The translations under genes and the position numbers were made by a program. 64,000 nucleotides of DNA from Epiperipatus broadwayi (lineage: Eukaryota; Onychophora; Udeonychophora; Euonychophora; Peripatidae), in NCBI GenBank assembly GCA_028023455.1, contig JAQFVV010000283.1, positions 1,009,501 through 1,073,500 on the forward strand, written 5' to 3'. Below the pieces are notes generated by a model that saw only the letters and a program-made list of their open reading frames with translations, was not told where the DNA came from and made no database searches. The first letter of the stretch is position 1; each line of letters starts with the position of its first letter. Positions 56,871-64,000 of this stretch are shown piece after piece.

Positions 56871-58600
56871 TATTAGTGTTTTAAAATGATTTGAAAGTTT
56901 CAATTTAATTTTATTGGCATAATGGTTGATATAGATTTTTTTTAAACTTTTGTTTTTATCTTTGTATTAACATCTCGTACTTAATAGTCACTTGTGGTGT
57001 TGAATCTATTAACTATCCTACATTCCTTAAATATATATTTTTTGTTAATAGTAATTCATTTCTGCAGTATCTTCATTTAAATACATTCATGTTCATTTCT
57101 ATTGAAGATTTTTTTAAAAAAGGGAATTTATAAAACAATTTGCTTTCTGAAAATGTTATAATTCTACATCTTTTCTCATTTCTGTCTCAATAATGAAATT
57201 TACATCCACCATTTTTATTTTTTAATTGTTTTCTAATTATGATATTAAAATCTTCCATCACAGATTTAACATGTTTAGTGTGATCAAAATCACTGTGTAT
57301 GTATAAATAAAAATCTACTGCTTTTTCCTTACGATTAGAACTTATTAAGACACAAACCTGAAGTAACCATTCTTGGTAATTTTTTTTTAAGTTGAATAAA
57401 TTATTCTACTACTCTGTTGAGATTTGAAATCACATGATAAGCCAATTCACTATGAAATATAGTATCATTATCCATCATATAATATATGTGGTGCAGGAAT
57501 AATGCATACACCCTAACATTTTTATGACCTAGGTTTGAATCTCAACTGGATAAATTTGAAATTTGGTTTAGAATTTTATTGGGAATATAGGTTTATATCT
57601 AACCTAATTAACCATCTAATATTGGTAAAACAAGGATTAGAAATCTCTCACATCTATAATTGAAAGCTTAATAAATACTGTCTTTCATTATTATAAAGAT
57701 ATGTTAAGAATGATGGTTTGCCTTCAGTAGATTATTTATTGTTTTTACAATGAAAATGCAATGTTTCAAAAATTACTGATATGCTAACAATATAAAAAGT
57801 GTTATTAAAACAGGAAAAATGCTATGGTGATCATGTGATGTTTAATGGCTTAATTTAAAAGATGAAAATTTCAGAAATTAAGTTTCCTACTCTAAAGCCT
57901 TTTAATAACTTAGTTCTAAGCTTGCATTTTATACATAGTTAATGAAGCTGTATAACAATAAATAAGCTAAGCACTTTCAAAAATTCTATGTTCCCATATT
58001 CATAACTCTTTTACTAATAGTTAGTAGATATCACAGTAATGTATCCAATTTATGTAATAATATTTAAACGGCCTACTTTTCAGAGATTGTAAAGCAGGCA
58101 TATCTTCTATGCATAGCTTTAGGATCTTCTGCAATAAAACATGCCTCCTTCACTTTGTGCTTTGCATCATTGCATCAGCATAAATTATCTCGGCTGACAT
58201 TGGTTGAAAAGTGTGACTAGTGACTCTCTCATCCAAATTAACAAGAATTAAATTTTAAAATATATATCTAATATTTGTAGTTAATTAAACTATCTTGCAA
58301 CAATTTTTAATTTCCTATTTGCTTTACATTGGCAATGAAGGTCCAAGAAGGCAAGTGGAGTATCTCACAAGAAATCATGTTGATAACCTTTCAGTAATAA
58401 GTTAAAAGTATATAATAAGCAAATACCTGAATACAATCATGTGACATTGGAGGCAAGGGGGAGCATTAATATTACAATACCATTAAACATGCCAACTTTT
58501 GGATATTTTAGTGGGTATTATTTGAATCTATTTGATTCTGCTATCAAACACTTTTTAAACTATTTCAGTTCTGCAACCTATTATATGCTTGTGTAGAGTT
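56871..58600. other. AT-rich spacer with one FB-A-like end
   Basis: Near 57827-57855, gtgatcatgtgatgtttaat and ggcttaa match the outer end word of FB-A elements, but no arm partner was found. Otherwise no supported feature. Confidence 0.4.
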
Positions 58601-58619
58601 CATCATCATCATCATCAGA
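58601..58619. repeat. (ATC)n short tandem repeat
   Basis: catcatcatcatcatca; the same triplets form the tail of the RTE-like LINE on the minus strand. No LINE body follows, so it may be only a microsatellite. Confidence 0.6.
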
Positions 58620-59760
58620 ACACATACAAAAGAATGGCCATTCCATCACTACAAAGAAGATAAATTATAATCATACACTAAAGATGAGCTATACAATGAT
58701 TACATAAACTAATCCATAAACCACAAATTTGTTTATGTATTTTTCTGCTTATTTGATACTTTCTATACTATCTTTTAATTTCTTTGCAGCAAACTTTTTT
58801 TTCTGAATAACTTCAGTATCATGTTGAATTGTAGTTCTCCATTTATTTTATTGTCTTCTATATCCTCTCAATGATAACAATCGATATCATGCTTCTTTAT
58901 ACTATCTTGTAGTTAATCTATAATATAAATGATGTCTCACTCATGAAATCCATACTTGTATTTATTGTGTATTATTTTTTGCATAGTTCATTCATCTCAC
59001 ATTTCTAGACAAATGGAGACATAATTTTACAGTAACGTTTTCTATACACTTTGAATGGTCTTATGATCTTGCCATTATATTTTCAGAATTTTGCATATTA
59101 TCCTTAAATAAAATATTTATGTTATATTAATAATTACCCTATTCGTATTCCCAAACTAGCTTTTGGTTCATACTTATCATCAGTAAGGTGCTTGAAGTTG
59201 GTTCTAGTGCAGTCATATTGCATAAACTGTGATCTAGTGGTATTTTTTGATTTGCTTTTATTTGATGCTGTTTTTATAATATAATTTTATATTCTGTCTG
59301 CAGTGCTTTCTTCAATTTTTTTTTACGTTTGCAAACATTCCAATTGGCAGTTTTAAATAAGTTCTAACCATCATTCTTTTAAAACAACTTGAAAAGAAAA
59401 GTATGTTTTTAATAATGGAAGTTTATTTTACTCTTATATAGAATCCCATCTTTTCTTTCAATGCTTAAGCTTGTGGTTAAGACCTGTAGAGGTCCCCACC
59501 TTCGCATTTTCAACCGCACATGCTTTAGGTTTATTGCCTAAGTAAATATTAATAGTTATTAAATGAATTGTTTCTATACGAATTAAATACTCCTTTACAA
59601 AAATTTTTAATATCTGATACCATAAAATTTTTACTGCAGTAAATAGAAAAAAAAAATTATGTAATAATTATAACAATAGTTTTGTTATTGTTTTAATTTT
59701 CCATGTACCCTGATTTTGTAATCAAAGTCACTATGCTTATTAAATAAAAAAAATATCATT
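58620..59760. other. AT-rich spacer, no supported feature
   Basis: No ORF above noise or paired repeat noticed. Confidence 0.4.
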
Positions 59761-59828
59761 GTTTTTTTTTTCGGGACAACTGCTTGTAAGGCCGCTGCGC
59801 TGACCTCTCGACCACCAATGCTTGATTT
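59761..59828 (-). mobile_element. tRNA-derived SINE, copy 3, truncated
   Basis: On the minus strand it reads TCAAGCATTGGTGGTCGAGA then GGTCAGCG, keeps the A-box and the tGTCCCG word, and then goes straight into an A run (T run on the plus strand). The B-box half is missing. No TSD recognised. Confidence 0.75.
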
Positions 59829-60194
59829 GCAGTATGTAGCAAATTAATATTTTTAGACGCTGACTACTAATTTACCATTTATAAAATATTGAATTACACA
59901 CTTGCGTACAAACACTCAGATATAAATAAGTAAACACTTTATTAGTTGAATATAATCAAAAGTATGAAAATGCTATTATTACTAATATTGAAAAACAAAT
60001 TTCAAAAATAAGCAAAAATTAATAAGTTAATTACTGCAGAGTATATTGATCTTTATTTATATTATAAATTATGTAAGAATCAAATAACATTTCAGTTAAT
60101 TTTCTAATAACTTCCATAAAAAAAAATTTTCATTTTTTTTTATTTAATAAAAATTTATTTATAACACCACTGAATCCTTTTAGTTGCATAATAT

Positions 60195-60296
60195 GCTATA
60201 AACATGTGATATGATGTGCTGTAGCTTCTCATTAAACGAAGTTAAGAATCTCTCAGCAACTATGCCCAGAGAAACCTGTTAGCCACTTTATTTTCC
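60195..60296 (+). repeat. Block shared with Tigger-like copy A
   Basis: gatatgatgtgctgtagctt, then ctcattaaacgaag, then atgcccagagaaacctgtta and gccactttatttt match the interior of copy A (about 30537-30630). No TIRs are nearby, so it is a fragment or an independent repeat captured by copy A. Confidence 0.7.
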
Positions 60297-60310
60297 CTTC
60301 CCCAGTCTAA

Positions 60311-60380
60311 GTTATCTACTCTAGCGCCATCTATAATAAGCATACATAATCAGTAATTAACAGAAAATAATACATTAACA
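60311..60380 (+). repeat. Short dispersed motif, copy 3
   Basis: ttatctactctagcgccatc, then tataataagcatacataatc and agtaattaac. Confidence 0.6.
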
Positions 60381-60649
60381 TATTCACTCTCAATACAATA
60401 TCCTGGGTTTTTTTTATATCAATTATGACCTGGATTGTCAAAACTGGAACCAGTATAGTTATGCATTTGGAAATAATTTTGAACGTTTGTCTATTATCAA
60501 GTTTGAACCCAAACCAATGTATTTATATAGTTATATATTTCTTATTTGTTTAGTGCCTATATAGCAATCTTACCTCATTTATATCTTTTTTCCCCTTTAC
60601 AAGAATGTGAGTACCAATTTGACATCACATAGATATAAAGAAAAAGAGA

Positions 60650-60716
60650 TTGCTACTCTAGTACCATCTACAGTAAGCTTAGGCAATTAATGGATAACCT
60701 AGATGTTAATATATTT
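60650..60716 (+). repeat. Short dispersed motif, copy 4
   Basis: ttgctactctagtaccatct, then acagtaagcttaggcaatta and cctagatgttaatatatt. Confidence 0.6.
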
Positions 60717-61232
60717 AAATCTCCATGATCAGAACATCTTATAGTTGTCAATGATAATTGAGATATAAATTCCGAATCATTATATATACTGTATATTTAC
60801 AATGATATAAAAAAAAGTTTGTTCAAGTTATATGCAGCAATATATTCAAAATTATAGATTAATAATCTTAAGGGGTTATTAAGGAATGGAAAATTATGAC
60901 AGATAAAAAGCAATTTTATTTGCTTGATTGTAGCACCATATTATCTATTTACCTTATGTTATCTTTAAATAAACAATCGATTTTAATCATTATGTTTTGA
61001 GACTTGATATTTACTGGCAGTATATATATTATCTGGAGAAAAGAAAAGAAACAGAATTTTTTTATGTTTATTTATATAAAATTCTCAGATTAATATTTTC
61101 TATGGATGATAAACATGATTTTTCCCATTTACGTACACTTTAAAACCATGTAGTGTAGTTATTGAAGGATGAGAATCCTTACTAATCTTTCAGTATGAAA
61201 TAGGTCGTAGTTTACATTAGTGAATTAAAATA
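60717..61232. other. AT-rich spacer, no supported feature
   Basis: No feature noticed. Confidence 0.4.
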
Positions 61233-62344
61233 CACCTGGGTCTCGTTTTACGTGATAGATAGGTTCCTCAAAAAACACGCACAAATGAAATCGTGCAAAA
61301 ATAGACGTAACTTACATTGAAAAAGAGGGGATGCGGTCTGTGATTTTTCAAAATTCGCGTAAAAGCAAAGCACCAATGTAAAATTACTTTAAAATTTGGG
61401 CAAAAAAAAAAATAAGGAAATAAAATATGACTAACAAAAAATTTCAAATTTGAAAAAAATTGATACAAAACAAACTTTTTTTAACTATAATATTTAATTA
61501 TATTCAAAATAATATATTTTTATGCATAATTTACAGTACGATAATTTACATTTTTTTATACACATTTTAATTATTATCGATATTTGCCGAAACACACGTT
61601 CGTTTGCACTCTCATGTTGTGTTAATGTTTTTCTGTTGACAACGTAATTAGTAATTAATCTTTGAGACGATGATTTTATTAATTCTTTATGAACTTAGAC
61701 TTATGATAATAAAAAGACATTTATTCACCACTGCTGGGAAAAATTTAATTAAAACTAACAACTAAAAATTAAATTCTTATTTTTGTCTTTAATTTTCAAT
61801 TCCGTTTAAAAATCAAATTTCACATCAGATTATTTCAAGTCGCCGTAAGTAATTTTTAAATTGTTAATTACAATTAGAAATCAGATTTTAATTTTTAATT
61901 GTCAAATTTAATTGTGCCCACTGCTATTACTGACCTTTTAAAAATAAACTTGTTGACACTAAATGATTAATAATAGATTACGTTCTTTTTTAAAAAGCAA
62001 AAACAGAATGTGATTTAAAATGCAAAATTAACACGCACAATGTTTGAACAAATTTACATTATAATCTTGTAAAATTTAATGTGTGTATACATAAAATGTG
62101 CAAATCATGATTTTAATTTTATTATTGCATAAAATCTTACTATTAATAAAGCACTGAAAATATTGAAATTACTAAGTTGAAAGTCGAATTCCAATAATGT
62201 GCTATTACTTTCAATATAACGTAACTGTGCAAAATTTATTATTTAAAGTAATAGCGTAATATCGGAGTTCGACTTCCGGTGAAACACGAATCGCGTAACT
62301 TCAAAATCATGTTAAATAAGTCCGCGTAAAAAGAGACCCAGGTG
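61233..62344. mobile_element. Tigger/mariner-like MITE, copy C
   Basis: TIRs are cacctgggtctcgttttacg on the left and agagacccaggtg on the right, with TA on both sides (61231-61232 and 62345-62346). Near-identical in layout and length to copy B (about 1.11 kb), apart from small indels and a segment near 61690-61740 absent from B. The 66-codon minus ORF at 61268-61468 is not a transposase. Confidence 0.92.
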
Positions 62345-62479
62345 TAGATATAATTTTCAGTAATATAAAATTCTTATTTTTTAATAATAATATTAAATTC
62401 ATGCAGTCCTCATAAAACATGGGTTATTATAAATGAGAAGAAATATTGTGATTAAAGGACTCAGCTAAAACTTGAAAGA

Positions 62480-62700
62480 AAAAAAATTTGCATGATTTCG
62501 CACAGTTGAGTGCATCTGATTTGGGATTGGGAAGTTTCAGGATCAATTCTGATATGCGCAATTCTGTCGCTCGAAGTTCATATGAACTTCCAAGCAAGAA
62601 ATCCATTAGCATACTTAATTTAGTGTTTTTTTATCATCCTCACCCTCTTCACTCTGTCTTTTCTAAGACCGTTGCATCTTATTTTTTTTAAATACAGTAA
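62480..62700. other. Coding-like island, open on both strands
   Basis: The plus ORF (62488-62691) reads MHDFAQLSASDLGLGSFRIN and then SDMRNSVARSSYELPSKKSI. The minus ORF (62427-62612) reads SSYELRATELRISELILKLP and then NPKSDALNCAKSC. The stretch is much less AT-rich than its surroundings and has ordinary protein composition on both strands. It contains a perfect 18-bp palindrome (gaagttcatatgaacttc, 62573-62590). A weak acceptor-like atttcgcacag precedes 62507. It may be a host exon or a regulatory element. I do not recognise the protein. Confidence 0.3.
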
Positions 62701-63261
62701 AAATATGTATTCTTTGAAAAAATATAATTTTCATAGCAATTGAAATATTTTCTAAATATATTTAGAAAATGACCCAATTTTTTTTTTATAATCTCGTTTA
62801 TTTTATGAACCATTTCTTTTCATATATAAAAAAATAAAACATTAGAACTAATTCTTCCATTTTCAAAATACTGTACACATAATTAATTGCCTTGTGTGTT
62901 TTAGTGCAGTGCTATCGGGAGCATAATGCCCTTGAATCGATTCTATTTCTGGCATTTCCGGTTCTCAAACTTTGATATAACATACTTTATGGAAATATAT
63001 TAATAACTTTTACTACTCATTTATTAATCTAGATTTTAAGATCAAGAAACACTATTGACTTTTTTCTCATCTGCTTAGTTTTTAACTGAAATATCAGTTG
63101 CATTTTCTTAAAGGCAGGATGGAGTTTATAATCATGATTAAAAAAACGAATTTATGACTCTTATTCCAAGAATATTGTAAAGTTGTTTCTGACTGAATAT
63201 AGAGGATGGCAAAAAATCCTGATTGCAGATTAAGGCTGTCATTCAATGATGAACTTTAATT

Positions 63262-64000
63262 TAGGTAGATACAATAGCTATACAAGTTTAAGTGAAGGAA
63301 GATTGCATGAATTGGAACAAGAACTATCTAATATTAAATGAGATGCTATTGGTCTTTCTGAAGTTAAAAGAAGAAGGTGAAGAGACAATTGTTTTAAAAT
63401 ATAAGTATATTCCTTATTACGAAAGCACAAACATTGTCTTGCGTTGTTAGCCGGGAGGTATCGCAGCCGCCATGCAAGCAAGTAGTTGGTTGCAGATGGT
63501 TGTGGGTTCGCGTCCCGGCCGATGCTATGACATATGAAAAAAAAAGCACAAACATTGGAAGGACAAATGGAATGGGATTTATTATAAATAAAAAGAGGAA
63601 AAATATTGGAACATTGATGGAATATCAGAGAGAGCGACAAGAGATGACATTGTGAAATATATGAGTGTTATAAAGAATTATATAATATTAAAGAACAAGA
63701 AAATAATGTATTCCCTACAATTACTATGTTTTCTGATTTGCCCTGCATTTTAAATGAACAAGTGAGAATACACTACAATTTATGAAGGGAAAAGTTTCAG
63801 AAAATGGTAGGATTATAATTAATATTTTAAAAGTAGCAAGTGAAGAAATAGAAAAATCGTTGGTGAAGTTATATACCAAATTTTTAAATAATGAAGAAGT
63901 ACCGAATGATTGAAAGAATTTAGTAGTAGTAATATTGATATATAAAAAAAGTGATAAAAAAGGTTATTAGAAATTATATATCTATCAATTTTTTATTAGT
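63262..64000 (+). pseudogene. RTE-like LINE copy with internal deletion, continues past the window
   Basis: Begins with the endonuclease N-terminus (NLGRYNSYTSLSEGRLHELE, then DAIGLSEVKRRR), a part missing from the 47.8 kb copy. After the SINE insertion it resumes with STNIGRTNGMGFIINKKRKN. Near 63633 it jumps from an ISDRV-like position (gagcgacaag) straight to the segment just before the RT (agatgacattgtgaaatata), so most of the endonuclease and the linker are deleted. RT text follows (NGRIIINILKVASEEIEK, LVKLYTKFLNNEEVP, KKSDKK) with many stops. The RT catalytic motifs lie beyond the window end, if present. Confidence 0.85.
63437..63542 (+). mobile_element. tRNA-derived SINE, copy 4, inside an RTE-like LINE
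   Basis: A 106-bp unit flanked by a perfect 15-bp TSD, aaagcacaaacattg (63422-63436 and 63543-63557), which is single in the LINE reading. A-box-like TTAGCCGGGAGGT, B-box-like GGTTCGCGTCC, then gatgctatgacatatg and an A tail. Confidence 0.92.

Noticed and set aside
58601-58619. RTE-like LINE insertion signalled by its ATC tail
   Set aside because: No LINE 3' sequence follows the triplets.
1-64000. Ribosomal RNA, snRNA or bacterial-type operons and integrated viral genes
   Set aside because: No matching conserved words or gene clusters were seen. The retroelement genes found are ordinary transposon gag, RT and integrase relics without an envelope gene.

Overview
The window is strongly AT-rich eukaryotic DNA with no recognisable complete host gene. 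It is dominated by transposable elements and inverted repeats. A Penelope-like element with a GIY-YIG endonuclease, APE-type non-LTR (RTE-like) elements, Ty3/Gypsy-type LTR elements, hAT and Tigger/mariner-like MITEs and a tRNA-derived SINE together point to an invertebrate metazoan. I cannot name the phylum from sequence alone. The window reads as intergenic or deep intronic DNA.

Layout: 1-2.1 kb holds a foldback MITE (family 'FB-A') and a 3' fragment of the Penelope-like element. 2.1-9.3 kb is a minus-strand, gag-only LTR retrotransposon inserted inside another FB-A copy, with an apparent 4-bp target duplication. 10.8-12.2 kb has inverted and diffuse tandem repeats. 12.6-17.5 kb is a candidate LTR-like unit bounded by TG...ACA and flanked by AT arrays, carrying a 5'-truncated Penelope-like element. 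18.4-20.3 kb has a foldback element ('FB-B'), a tRNA-derived SINE with an 11-bp TSD and a large hairpin. 20.36-25.0 kb is a Gypsy element with an internal deletion: only the integrase C-terminus remains between two long LTRs. 25-34 kb is mostly foldback elements and AT-rich spacer, including an FB-B copy interrupted by a Tigger-like MITE. 34.2-37.1 kb holds a decayed RTE-like copy broken by two later insertions, plus a separate 3' stub. 37-47.7 kb contains a second SINE, two hAT MITEs with perfect 8-bp TSDs, a second Tigger-like MITE, two more FB-A copies, an FB-B copy with a tRNA-like centre, and duplications. 47.8-50.5 kb is the best RTE-like copy. 51.36-54.08 kb is a probable solo LTR of a third family. 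54-64 kb contains two candidate exon-like islands, a foldback, a short dispersed motif, a third Tigger-like MITE and an internally deleted RTE-like copy hosting a fourth SINE.

How the parts relate: no element here looks able to move itself. Autonomous coding relics (Penelope-like RT-EN, RTE-like EN-RT, Gypsy gag and integrase) are all broken by frameshifts, stops, truncations or deletions. The nonautonomous elements carry no proteins. Nesting gives relative ages: FB-A is older than the gag-only LTR element, FB-B older than the Tigger-like MITE, and the RTE-like copies older than an FB-A, a SINE and an inverted RTE stub. The most unusual signal is a short structured motif (CTGANGA, a hairpin with changing but paired stems, then a GAAAC-like segment). 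It occurs both in the Penelope-like 3' region and in FB-B arms and resembles the strand order of a hammerhead ribozyme core. All family assignments were made by eye, with no database search.
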